Shown here piece after piece: positions 1 to 6,728 of a stretch of DNA of 42,229 nucleotides. The notes below the pieces were generated by a model. The model did no database searches. It saw nothing but the letters and a program-made list of their open reading frames with translations, and had not been told where the DNA came from. Position numbers and translations under genes: made by a program. Source of the DNA: an uncultured Oscillospiraceae bacterium (GTDB lineage: Bacteria; Bacillota; Clostridia; Oscillospirales; Acutalibacteraceae); assembly GCA_900549775.1 (NCBI GenBank), contig URPR01000009.1:1-42229 (forward strand), given 5' to 3'. The first letter of the stretch is position 1; each line of letters starts with the position of its first letter.

Positions 1-485
1 TCAGGTTCTGCAGCTATGGGTTCGATAGTTTCGTTCTTAGTAATATTAGAGTCTGCAGTTACAGTTTCAATGGTTTGATTTTTTGAAACTTCAGATTCTG
101 CAGCTATGGGTTCGGTATTTTCGTTTTTTGCAGTTTCAGTTTCTGTAACAGTTTCTGAAGATTTTTCGCTTTCGGTGTTTTCTTGAGTTTTTTTGGTAAA
201 CAAGGAAGACAATTTTGCTTTTAAGTTTTCAGGTAATTGGTTTTTACATAGTTTTAAAGTAGCTACTGTTGCGCCGGTTATGGCTACAGTTCCGGCAGCT
301 ACACCTGCTAAAGTTTTTCTTGTTTTTTGGGAATCGCACTTTTTTTCTTTGAATGGTTCAGAGCGATCTTCGTTTTGAACATAGTGACCGTTAGGGTTAT
401 TGGTTTCATCTGCAAAACAAGTAGAACTGATAAGCGGTGTTGCTAGCATTGTTAATGCTAATGTTGATGAAATTAGTTTTTTCAT
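1..485 (-). CDS. Exported repeat protein, paralog A (partial, runs off the window)
   Basis: The gene starts at ATG 485 behind an AAGGAG site and stays open to the window edge, giving about 161 residues. It begins with a signal peptide (MKKLIS, hydrophobic core, cleavage near CFA-DE). Next come the block EPFKEKKCDSQKTRK shared with its two neighbours, a hydrophobic segment (about residues 59-78), an Lys/Glu-rich stretch, and the start of 15-residue repeats (KNQTIETVTADSNIT pattern). It is the first of three tandem paralogs and is nearly identical over the first 100 residues to the gene ending at 1948. The function is unknown. I infer an exported or membrane-anchored protein. The 3' end is outside the window, so length and repeat number cannot be given. 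Confidence 0.8.
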   Translation of the reverse strand, partial: MKKLISSTLALTMLATPLISSTCFADETNNPNGHYVQNEDRSEPFKEKKCDSQKTRKTLAGVAAGTVAITGATVATLKLCKNQLPENLKAKLSSLFTKKTQENTESEKSSETVTETETAKNENTEPIAAESEVSKNQTIETVTADSNITKNETIEPIAAEP

Positions 486-519
486 TATTTTTTCTCCTTA
501 AAATATTATAGTGAACAAT

Positions 520-548
520 ATTATACAACCACTCGAAAAATTTGTCAA
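520..548 (-). promoter_or_regulatory. Sigma-A promoter of paralog A
   Basis: On the minus strand the -35 is TTGACA (543-548) and the -10 is TATAAT (520-525), with a 17-nt spacer, a perfect consensus. The -35 overlaps the stop codon of the next paralog (545-547), so the genes are packed but transcribed from separate promoters. Confidence 0.8.
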
Positions 549-1606
549 GAGTTGATTAGGTTACGGACTATTCGCACGAGTGGGGCCACATTTTCTTCAT
601 TATTATCTGGGTCGTTTTCTGCCTCTATTATTGCTATTGCTTTTTCTACTGCCTCTATTGTTACTTGTGGTATTATTTCTGATGCTGATGCTGCTATTTC
701 TGCGACTCTTGCTTCTTCAGCAGCAGCTTTTGCAGCGGCTTCTGCTGCAAGTCTTGCCTTTACTTCGTCTGCCGCTAATCTTAACGTTGTTGCTGTTGCG
801 GCTCTTGCGGCTTCTGATGCGGTTTCTGTTCTTTTATTCCAAAAACTTCTAAATGCTCTTTGTGCTCTGTGACCGGCCAAGAAAAGCAAAGTAGAAACAG
901 CTACTGCAGCTAAACCACCTGCTGCGTATTTTGCTATAGTGAGCACTATTGGAGATGAGTCTTTAGCGGAGTTCCATACATTTCTGGTGGTGTTTGTCGT
1001 GGGGCTAAGCCGGTTAGTATCGTTTGCGTTAGCGATGTTATTTTTAGCCAAAGATTGTATAATTTTAGTCTTTACAGTTTCAATATCTGTAGTTTCGTTT
1101 TTGGTTTCATTCTTAGTGATATTGAGTTCTGCAGTTGCAGGATCGGTGATTTTGTTCTTAGTAATATTAGAATCTACAGCTGTTTCAACAGTTGTAGAAT
1201 TTTTAGTAAATGCAGGCTCTACAGTTAATGATTCGATATTTTCGTATTTTGCGGTTTCAAATTCTGTAGCTGTTTCCGAAGTTTTTTCGTTTTCAATGTT
1301 TTCCTTAGTTTCTTGAGTCTTTTTGGTAAACAAGAAAGGAAATTTTGCAGGTAATTGGTGGTTTTCACATAATTTTAAAATAGCGGCTGTTGCGCCGGTT
1401 AAGGCTACAATTCCGGCAGCTATATCGGCAAAAATTTTTTCTGTTTTTTTAGAATTGCACTTTTTTTCTTTGAATGGTTCAGAGCGATCTTCATTTTGAA
1501 CGTAGTGAACGTTAGGTTCTTGTGCTGTGTCCGCAAAGTATGCAGAACTGATAAGTGGTGTTGCTAGTGTTGTTAATGCTAATGTTGATGCAATTAGTTT
1601 TTTCAC
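545..1606 (-). CDS. Exported repeat protein, paralog B
   Basis: 353 residues from GTG 1606. This start is preferred because AAGGAG lies 8 nt upstream and the signal peptide (VKKLIASTLALTTLATPL) begins there; an open extension to 1651 has no ribosome site. Order: signal peptide to about residue 26, the shared EPFKEKKC block, a hydrophobic segment, acidic linker, about three degenerate 15-residue repeats (SNITKN, ELNITKN), the block IIQSLAKNN also found in paralog C, a second hydrophobic segment (AAGGLAAVAVSTLLFLAGHR), then an Ala/Glu-rich, probably coiled-coil tail of about 90 residues. It has fewer repeats than paralog C but keeps a full tail, whereas the tail of C is interrupted by stops. 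The function is unknown; it matches no family I recognise. Confidence 0.8.
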   Translation of the reverse strand: MKKLIASTLALTTLATPLISSAYFADTAQEPNVHYVQNEDRSEPFKEKKCNSKKTEKIFADIAAGIVALTGATAAILKLCENHQLPAKFPFLFTKKTQETKENIENEKTSETATEFETAKYENIESLTVEPAFTKNSTTVETAVDSNITKNKITDPATAELNITKNETKNETTDIETVKTKIIQSLAKNNIANANDTNRLSPTTNTTRNVWNSAKDSSPIVLTIAKYAAGGLAAVAVSTLLFLAGHRAQRAFRSFWNKRTETASEAARAATATTLRLAADEVKARLAAEAAAKAAAEEARVAEIAASASEIIPQVTIEAVEKAIAIIEAENDPDNNEENVAPLVRIVRNLINS

Positions 1607-1639
1607 TACACTTACTCCTTTAAATATTTTTATTACTGA

Positions 1640-1668
1640 ATTGTAACACAAATATAAAAAATTGTCAA
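1640..1668 (-). promoter_or_regulatory. Sigma-A promoter of paralog B
   Basis: TTGACA (1663-1668), 17-nt spacer, TACAAT (1640-1645) on the minus strand, 34 nt before the GTG start. It lies just beyond the terminator that closes the upstream paralog. Confidence 0.75.
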
Positions 1669-1688
1669 GTTTTTATGCAAATAGAAAC

Positions 1689-1711
1689 AAGCCCCACATG
1701 AAGTAGGGCTT
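1689..1711 (-). terminator. Terminator after paralog C
   Basis: Inverted repeat AAGCCC/GGGCTT with an 11-nt loop, placed 5 nt after the final TAA of the decayed tail of paralog C. The T-run on the minus strand is weak (GTTTCT), so efficiency is uncertain. Confidence 0.5.
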
Positions 1712-1716
1712 ATTTA

Positions 1717-1947
1717 TTATTTTACTGATATTAAAATGTTTTTTAGTGTTGCTTGAGGGTCATTTTCCACACGTTTCTCAAAGACAAGTTCAGCTAATGC
1801 TTTAACTAGATGCTTTGGTGCTGTAGGTTCGAAATCATTTATAGAATTACGTAATGCATCGACACTACCGGTCTATAATATTTTGATCATATTATCCAGT
1901 GTTGTTACTTTCCCAAACAGTTTAAATGTATCGTTTTTTATTTCTTT
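1717..1947 (-). pseudogene. Decayed in-frame C-terminal tail of paralog C
   Basis: Beyond the TAG that ends paralog C (1948-1950), the same frame stays coding-like for 24 codons, meets a second TAG (1873-1875), and continues for 51 more codons to a TAA at 1717-1719. The translated stretches look like real protein (amphipathic, for example DNMIKIL and LVKALAELVFEKRVENDP) and end in LKNILISVK, loosely like the end of paralog B (ENDP...VRNLINS). The simplest reading is that two nonsense mutations truncated the original C-terminus. Amber readthrough is possible but unlikely, since TAG ends other genes here. Confidence 0.55.
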
Positions 1948-3030
1948 CTAGTATGTTATTCTTTTTGCTGTTCTTCTTACTACTGCATTTTTTGCTGTTC
2001 TTTTTGCTGCATTTGTTGCTGGTTTATTAAAAAGATTTGCAAATGCCCTTTGTACTCTGTGACCGGCAAAGAAAAGCAAAGTAGAACCAGCCGCTACAAC
2101 TAAACCACCTACTATGTATTTTGCTATAGCGAGTTCTAATGGAGATGGTTCTTTAGCGGAGTTCCCTGTATTTTCGAGGGTGCTTTTCATGGTGCTAAGC
2201 CAGTTCGTATCATTTGTATTATTTGTGGTGTTATTTTTAGCTAAAGATTGTATAATTTTAGCTTTTATAGCTTCAATGTCTGCAGTTTCGTTTTTAGTGG
2301 TGTTAGAATTTACAGCTACGGATCCTGTGGTTTCTTTCTTAGTGATATTGAGTTCTGCAGCTATGGTTTCAATAGTTGTTTCATTTTTAGTAATATTAGA
2401 CTCTGTAGCTACGGTTTCGATGGTTTTATTCATTGAAATACTAGGTTTTGTAGTTAAGGGTTCGATAGCTTCGTTCTTAGTAATGTTAGAATCTGCAGTT
2501 ACAGTTTCAACGGTTTGATTTTTTGAAACAGAAGGATCTGCAACTGCGGCTTCGATGGTTTCGTTCTTAGTAATATTAGAGTCTACAGCTACAGTTTCAA
2601 CGGTTTGATTTTTTGCAACTTCAGATTCTGCAGTTACAGCTTCGATGGTTTCGTTTTCGATATTTTTGTCTTTTGTAGTTTCATCTTCTGTAACAGTTTC
2701 TGGAATTTTTTCGGTTTTAATATTTTCTTGAGTTTTTTTAGTAAATAAGAACGGTAATTTTGACTTTAAGTTTTCAGGTAATTGGTTTTCACATAGTTTT
2801 AAAGTAGCGGCTGTTACACCAGTTAAGGCTATAGTTCCTGCAGCTACACCAGCTAAGATTTTTCGTGTTTTTTGGGAATCGCACTTTTTTTCTTTGAATG
2901 GTTCAGAGCGATTTTCGTTTTGAACGTAGTGAACATTAGGTTCTTGTGCTGTATCTGCAAAACATGCAGAGCCCATTAATGGTGTTGCTAGCATTGTTAA
3001 TGCTAAGGCTGATGAAATTAGTTTTTTCAT
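1948..3030 (-). CDS. Exported repeat protein, paralog C
   Basis: 360 residues; ATG 3030 is preceded by AAGGAG. Signal peptide (residues 1-26, cleavage near CFA-DT), shared block EPFKEKKCDSQKTRK (43-57), hydrophobic segment (59-78), acidic linker, about eight 15-residue repeats (126-250), Asn/Thr-rich linker containing IIQSLAKNN, hydrophobic segment (302-322), and a strongly basic end (RVQR, KRTAK, RRTAKR). The repeats are dense in N-x-T triplets, several preceded by D or E two residues earlier (DSNIT, ESNIT, ELNIT). The ORF stops early relative to an older frame (see the decayed tail). The function is unknown. Two hydrophobic segments plus a signal peptide suggest a membrane-anchored surface protein, but topology is ambiguous because Lys/Arg residues precede the first segment. 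Confidence 0.82.
   Translation of the reverse strand: MKKLISSALALTMLATPLMGSACFADTAQEPNVHYVQNENRSEPFKEKKCDSQKTRKILAGVAAGTIALTGVTAATLKLCENQLPENLKSKLPFLFTKKTQENIKTEKIPETVTEDETTKDKNIENETIEAVTAESEVAKNQTVETVAVDSNITKNETIEAAVADPSVSKNQTVETVTADSNITKNEAIEPLTTKPSISMNKTIETVATESNITKNETTIETIAAELNITKKETTGSVAVNSNTTKNETADIEAIKAKIIQSLAKNNTTNNTNDTNWLSTMKSTLENTGNSAKEPSPLELAIAKYIVGGLVVAAGSTLLFFAGHRVQRAFANLFNKPATNAAKRTAKNAVVRRTAKRITY
2281..2655 (-). repeat. Tandem 45-bp (15-residue) coding repeats
   Basis: About eight imperfect units inside paralog C, each close to K-N-x-T-x-E-x-V-x-x-[DE]-S-N-I-T. The unit length is 15 residues, with one 16-residue unit (NETTIETIAAELNITK). Related units occur in paralogs A (from the window edge) and B, in different numbers, as expected if repeats expand and contract by recombination. 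Confidence 0.8.
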
Positions 3031-3063
3031 TACTTTTTCTCCTTAAAATATTATAGTGAATAT

Positions 3064-3092
3064 ATTATACAACCAATCAAAAAAATTGTCAA
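3064..3092 (-). promoter_or_regulatory. Sigma-A promoter of paralog C
   Basis: TTGACA (3087-3092), 17-nt spacer, TATAAT (3064-3069) on the minus strand. It is almost identical in sequence and spacing to the promoter of paralog A, including the downstream stretch to the ribosome site, so promoter and 5' end were duplicated together. Confidence 0.8.
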
Positions 3093-3157
3093 ATTTTTTG
3101 ATTGGTTGAAAATACATATATTTTTATGTGGTTATTTTAGCTGTTTTGTTGTGAGCC

Positions 3158-3511
3158 TTATTTTGCAGTTTTAGCTTTTTCAACAAGAGCAGTAAACCCT
3201 GTTGCGTCGGAAATAGCGATTTCAGACAACATCTTGCGGTTTAGCTCAATGCCAGCTTTTTTCAAGCCATTCATAAATGAAGAGTAATTTATACCGTTCA
3301 TTTTGCATGCAGCTGAAATTCTCGTTATCCACAAACGCCTGAAATCACGCTTTTTTTGTCTTCTGCCAATATAAGCATAGTTTCCTGATTTCATAACGGC
3401 TTCTTTAGCCATTTTAAAGTGTTTACTTTTAGCACCCCAATAACCTTTAGCTAATTTAAGTACTTTTTTTCTTCTTTTCCTAGTTGCTAATGCACCTTTA
3501 ACTCGTGCCAT
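3158..3511 (-). CDS. rplT: 50S ribosomal protein L20
   Basis: 117 residues, the usual length. The N-terminal ARVKGALATRKRRKK and the internal GYWGAKSKHFKMAKEAVMKS and YAYIGRRQKKRDFR blocks are diagnostic. L20 binds 23S rRNA early in 50S assembly and in Firmicutes represses its own operon by binding the infC leader. It is third in the order infC-rpmI-rplT, 24 nt after rpmI, with a GGAGGG ribosome site. Confidence 0.98.
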   Translation of the reverse strand: MARVKGALATRKRRKKVLKLAKGYWGAKSKHFKMAKEAVMKSGNYAYIGRRQKKRDFRRLWITRISAACKMNGINYSSFMNGLKKAGIELNRKMLSEIAISDATGFTALVEKAKTAK

Positions 3512-3535
3512 TTTCGTTCCCTCCGATTATAAACT

Positions 3536-3733
3536 TTATTTGTATGGTATAAGTCTTTTTACTTGAAAAACATTGGTCTTATCAGTAACAGCAGTTTTTC
3601 TAAGACCTCTTTTTCTTTTTGTTGTTTTCTTGTTTAAGATGTGAGACTTATTAGCGTGAGCACGAATAACTTTTCCGCTTTTTGAAAGTTTAAAGCGTTT
3701 TTTTGCTCCGCTATGTGTTTTAATTTTAGGCAT
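3536..3733 (-). CDS. rpmI: 50S ribosomal protein L35
   Basis: 65 residues, full length for the family: PKIKTHSGAKKRFKLSKSGK at the start, then a basic KKTTKRKRGLRKT stretch. It is a small rRNA-binding protein of the large subunit, translated from a strong AAGGAGG site 24 nt after infC. The gene order is the standard bacterial one. Confidence 0.98.
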   Translation of the reverse strand: MPKIKTHSGAKKRFKLSKSGKVIRAHANKSHILNKKTTKRKRGLRKTAVTDKTNVFQVKRLIPYK

Positions 3734-3757
3734 TTCATTTCCTCCTTAAAAATCATG

Positions 3758-4276
3758 TTACTTGCTGGGTTTTGGAGCAAGGAACATTAACATACTACGA
3801 CCTTCCAACTTTGCTGGTTTTTCTACACATGCAAATTCACTGCAAGAGCTACTGAATTTGTTCATAATATCATGTCCAAGTTCCGGATGTCCCATTTCGC
3901 GTCCTCTAAAACGAATTGAAACTTTAACTTTATTACCTTGTTTTATAAATTTTTCTGCATGTTTGAGTTTGGTATTAAAGTCATGCGTATCAATATTCAA
4001 GGACAAACGTATCTCTTTAAGCTCAATAGTTTTCTGATTTTTTTTGGCCTCTTTTTCTCTCTTGGCCATTTCAAACCGATACTTGCCATAATCCATGATC
4101 TTGCACACAGGCGGGGTAGCTTTAGGGGCTATCTTGACAAGGTCAAGGTTTTTACTTACAGCTAATTGCAAAGCTTCCTTTGCGCAAACTATACCGAGCT
4201 GAGCACCGTCATCTCCGATGAGACGTAACTCTTTATCGCGTATTTCTTCGTTAATCTGTAGTTCCTTATTGCTAAT
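3758..4276 (-). CDS. infC: Translation initiation factor IF-3, ATT start
   Basis: 172 residues if translation begins at ATT 4276. No ATG, GTG or TTG in frame gives the complete N-terminal domain: the first such codon (TTG 4171) would remove 35 residues that clearly belong to IF-3 (ELQINEEIRDKELRLIGDDG). ATT lies 9 nt after GGAGG. An AUU start for infC is known in E. coli and Bacillus, where IF-3 rejects AUU and so limits its own synthesis. The C-terminal domain is intact (HDFNTKLKHAEKF, KVSIRFRGREMGHPELG). It binds the 30S subunit and proofreads the start codon. First gene of the infC-rpmI-rplT operon. Confidence 0.96.
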   Translation of the reverse strand: MSNKELQINEEIRDKELRLIGDDGAQLGIVCAKEALQLAVSKNLDLVKIAPKATPPVCKIMDYGKYRFEMAKREKEAKKNQKTIELKEIRLSLNIDTHDFNTKLKHAEKFIKQGNKVKVSIRFRGREMGHPELGHDIMNKFSSSCSEFACVEKPAKLEGRSMLMFLAPKPSK

Positions 4277-4430
4277 ATTTAAGCACCTCCAAAAATTATA
4301 TAAAACAAAATGCGAATGGAATTTTCCCTTCGCACGTCAATAAAAACTTAGAATCTAAGCTTTAAAAATATTGACCCATGCAGACAAAACCCCATAGGTG
4401 AAAATGAATAATCATTTCACTTTGTTTTTA
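4277..4430 (-). promoter_or_regulatory. infC leader, probable L20-type regulatory RNA
   Basis: About 150 nt of untranslated leader with several inverted repeats. On the plus strand there is a hairpin at 4398-4420 (GTGAAAATGA / TCATTTCAC), a self-complementary CTTAGATTCTAAG element near 4350, and the attenuator listed separately. Position and architecture fit the L20 leader described in low-GC Firmicutes, in which excess L20 promotes early termination. I did not match a covariance model. Confidence 0.6.
4303..4334 (-). terminator. Attenuator in the infC leader
   Basis: On the minus strand TGCGAA and TTCGCA pair around a 12-nt apical region, followed directly by TTTTGTTTT, 26 nt before the infC ribosome site. 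An intrinsic terminator inside the leader fits premature termination as the control step. Confidence 0.6.
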
Positions 4431-4437
4431 CTTTTAA

Positions 4438-4466
4438 ATAGTAACATATTTTATTTGTTTCGTCAA
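4438..4466 (-). promoter_or_regulatory. Sigma-A promoter of infC-rpmI-rplT
   Basis: Minus strand TTGACG (4461-4466), 17-nt spacer, TACTAT (4438-4443). It would start the RNA near 4430, giving the structured leader of about 150 nt. Confidence 0.7.
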
Positions 4467-4541
4467 GCTATTTTTTAGATTGCTTTTTCCCTTTTAAAAA
4501 TTTTACTGTTGTGTTATTATGTGGATAAAGAAAAATTTTAG

Positions 4542-4871
4542 GTGGTGACAGATTTCATCTCTATGTTTTACAGTAAAGTTTACTATTGGACAAAGAAAAT
4601 TCCGAAAGGCAAGGTGGCAACTTATGGACTAATTGCAATTTTGTGTAAATCTCCAAACGCATCTAGAGTAGTTGGCAATGCCCTGCATCATAATCCTAAC
4701 CCGCCTGAAATACCATGCCATCGAGTTGTGAACAGAGATGGATATTTAGAAAAAAGGTTTGGTGATGGAGGGAAAGATGTTCAAAAGGAACGGCTAGAGA
4801 ACGAGGGAGTGTTTGTAGATGAAAATTTTAAAGTAGACTTGTCTAAATATTTATGGAACCCTTTTTTATAG
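4542..4871 (+). CDS. MGMT/Atl-type DNA alkylation repair protein (C-terminal domain only)
   Basis: Up to 109 residues. It matches the DNA-binding and methyl-acceptor domain of O6-alkylguanine-DNA alkyltransferases: YWTKKIPKGKVATYGLIA (wing and helix region), ASRVVGNAL, then IPCHRVVNRDG. The acceptor cysteine in PCHRV is present, unlike alkyltransferase-like proteins, where it is Trp. The N-terminal domain of Ogt/Ada is absent, so the length resembles Atl proteins (about 100 residues). The start is uncertain: GTG 4542 has no clear ribosome site, while ATG 4563 lies 15 nt after AGGTGG and removes seven residues. It may transfer alkyl groups from guanine to itself or only recognise lesions. Its end overlaps the spacer before the next gene. 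Confidence 0.85.
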   Translation: MVTDFISMFYSKVYYWTKKIPKGKVATYGLIAILCKSPNASRVVGNALHHNPNPPEIPCHRVVNRDGYLEKRFGDGGKDVQKERLENEGVFVDENFKVDLSKYLWNPFL

Positions 4872-4897
4872 CGAGTTTAAAATTAGGAGTGAAAGTT

Positions 4898-5884
4898 ATG
4901 TCAAATTCAAATGAAAAAACATCTTATTTACAAAGTACGCCAAAGCTACATATATTAAGAGATGTAGGTACTAAAACCATAGAAACTGAAAGACTGCTTT
5001 TAAGAAAGTTTAAGGTCGAGGATGCAAAAGATATGTACAACAATTGGGCTACAGATCCGGAAGTTTCAAGATATGTCAATTGGTTGCCGCATAAGTGCAT
5101 AGAAGAGACGGAGGAAATTATATCTTTATGGGTTTCTCAATACGAAAATGAGCATTGTTACAGATGGTGCATTGTAGATAAAGCTAGCAATGAGGCTATT
5201 GGCAGCATAGATGTAGTTCATCTCTTTAAAGAAGCTTGTTGTGCGGAAATAGGATATGCCATGTCTAGAAAATTTTGGGGTAGAGGCATAATGACAGAAG
5301 TTTTCAAAGCAGTTATAGCTTATCTTTTTGACGAAGCTAACTTTAACCGCATACAGGCTCGGTTTGACGTTGATAATCCTGCATCGGGTAGAGTTATGCA
5401 AAAAGCTGGTCTTAGCTATGAGGGCACAATGCGTCAGTCGAACACCGATAATACTGGACATTTTTGCAGTTGTACATTGTATTCTATATTAAGAGAAGAA
5501 TACTTAAAAATAAAAGAGCAATATAAAAACTTAGACATGAAGACAAATAAAAGCTTTTGGGATCTGCTTGATGAAATGGTTAAAAATTCTGAAATAATAA
5601 TAGATAGACCAAAGGGCACAGCACATCCTAAATTTAAAGAGGCTATTTATCCATTGGACTATGGTTACTTAAGTGGCACAACTGCATGTGACGGAGAAGG
5701 CATAGATATCTTTGTTGGTTCAATGGACAACAAAAAAATAGACGCTATATTGTGCACTGTAGATAATTTAAAGAAAGACTCAGAAATAAAAATAATGCTT
5801 GGTTGTACAGAAGAAGAAAAAATGGCAGCTCATAACTTTTTAAATGCTACTAGCTTTATGAAGAACATTTTAATACATAGATAA
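4898..5884 (+). CDS. GNAT acetyltransferase fused to an inorganic-pyrophosphatase-like domain
   Basis: 328 residues from ATG 4898, chosen because TTAGGAG lies just upstream; the frame is open to 4853 without a ribosome site. Residues about 28-200 are a RimJ/RimL-type GNAT domain: ETERLLLRKF at the start, the acetyl-CoA loop GRGIMTEV, and NPASGRVMQKAGLSYEGTMR. From about 214 a family I pyrophosphatase-like domain follows: IIIDRPKGTAHPKF, YPLDYGYL, DGEGIDIFVG (compare DGDPxD) and a later KKDSEIKIM with the expected acidic residue. The second domain resembles small clostridial proteins annotated as inorganic pyrophosphatase. One inferred role is acetylation of an unknown amine; whether the second half cleaves pyrophosphate or another phosphate ester is not shown by sequence. 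It probably shares a transcript with the transketolase genes 26 nt downstream. Confidence 0.85.
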   Translation: MSNSNEKTSYLQSTPKLHILRDVGTKTIETERLLLRKFKVEDAKDMYNNWATDPEVSRYVNWLPHKCIEETEEIISLWVSQYENEHCYRWCIVDKASNEAIGSIDVVHLFKEACCAEIGYAMSRKFWGRGIMTEVFKAVIAYLFDEANFNRIQARFDVDNPASGRVMQKAGLSYEGTMRQSNTDNTGHFCSCTLYSILREEYLKIKEQYKNLDMKTNKSFWDLLDEMVKNSEIIIDRPKGTAHPKFKEAIYPLDYGYLSGTTACDGEGIDIFVGSMDNKKIDAILCTVDNLKKDSEIKIMLGCTEEEKMAAHNFLNATSFMKNILIHR

Positions 5885-5909
5885 TTAACATTTTTTTGGG
5901 GGCAAGGTT

Positions 5910-6728
5910 ATGCGTAAAAACTTAAATGAAATGTGCATAGAGGTTAGGAAACTCATTTTAAAAACAATAGGCACGTTGGGTGTCGGTCATATAGGCGGGT
6001 CTTTGTCCATAGTGGAGCTTTTGGCCGTACTTTACGAAAAACACATGAACGTAGACCCAAAGAATCCTAAAAAAGAGGGGAGAGACAGACTAGTTGTCTC
6101 AAAAGGCCATGCCGGACCTGCTATTTATTCTGTTTTGTGCTATGAAGGTTTCTTTGACGAAAGCTGGTTATTGACTTTAAACAAACCGGGAACTAATCTT
6201 CCCAGCCATTGTGATATGAATAAAACCCCTGGGATCGATATGACTACCGGTTCTTTGGGGCAAGGTTTTTCTTGTGCTATGGGCATAGCGAAAGCTTCAC
6301 AGCTTAAAAATGATGGTGCAACGATTTATACGATTATCGGAGATGGAGAAACGCAAGAGGGGCAAATATGGGAAGCGGCAATGTTTGCTTCTCAGCACAG
6401 ACTCAATAATGTCATAGCTTTTACAGATTACAATAAACTGCAACTTGATGGAAGAGTCTGCGACATATGTGACATTGAGCCGTTAGATAAAAAATGGCAG
6501 GCATTTAATTGGAACACGATAGTAGTAAAGGATGGCCACAACTGTAATGAGATAGATATGGCTATTAGTATGGCGAAAAGGGCCGATAAACCTTCTATGA
6601 TTATTTTAAACACAATAAAAGGGAAGGGCGTAAGTTTTGCAGAAAACGCATGTGTGAGCAATCACAGCATGACTATATCTGATGAAATGTTAAAATGCGG
6701 TTTAGCTGAGTTAGGAGGAATGGCTTAA
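5910..6728 (+). CDS. tktA: Transketolase, N-terminal (thiamine-diphosphate-binding) subunit
   Basis: 272 residues, typical for the split form found in many anaerobes. It carries the pyrophosphate-binding part: GVGHIGGSLSIVELL, KGHAGPAIYSVL, TGSLGQGFSCAMGIA, and the GDG...N motif (GDGETQEGQIWEA then DYNKLQLDG). With the next gene it interconverts pentose, triose, tetrose and hexose phosphates in the non-oxidative pentose phosphate pathway. The stop codon overlaps the next start by one base (TAATG), so the two subunits are probably made in equal amounts. Confidence 0.95.
   Translation: MRKNLNEMCIEVRKLILKTIGTLGVGHIGGSLSIVELLAVLYEKHMNVDPKNPKKEGRDRLVVSKGHAGPAIYSVLCYEGFFDESWLLTLNKPGTNLPSHCDMNKTPGIDMTTGSLGQGFSCAMGIAKASQLKNDGATIYTIIGDGETQEGQIWEAAMFASQHRLNNVIAFTDYNKLQLDGRVCDICDIEPLDKKWQAFNWNTIVVKDGHNCNEIDMAISMAKRADKPSMIILNTIKGKGVSFAENACVSNHSMTISDEMLKCGLAELGGMA

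Noticed and set aside
552..872. Long plus-strand frames over paralog B, including a Leu-rich one at 580-852
   Set aside because: They are antisense shadows of the repetitive Ala/Glu-rich tail. They have no ribosome sites and unnatural composition.
1717..1950. Amber (TAG) recoding as the main explanation of the split tail
   Set aside because: TAG is used as an ordinary stop in this window, for example at 7658-7660, so decay is simpler. It is kept only as an alternative.
2281..2655. Regular 45-bp spacing that could suggest a CRISPR array
   Set aside because: The units are contiguous, coding and imperfect, with no unique spacers between identical repeats and no cas genes.
3758..4171. IF-3 starting at TTG 4171
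   Set aside because: It would lose the conserved first 35 residues; ATT 4276 has the better ribosome site and gives full length.
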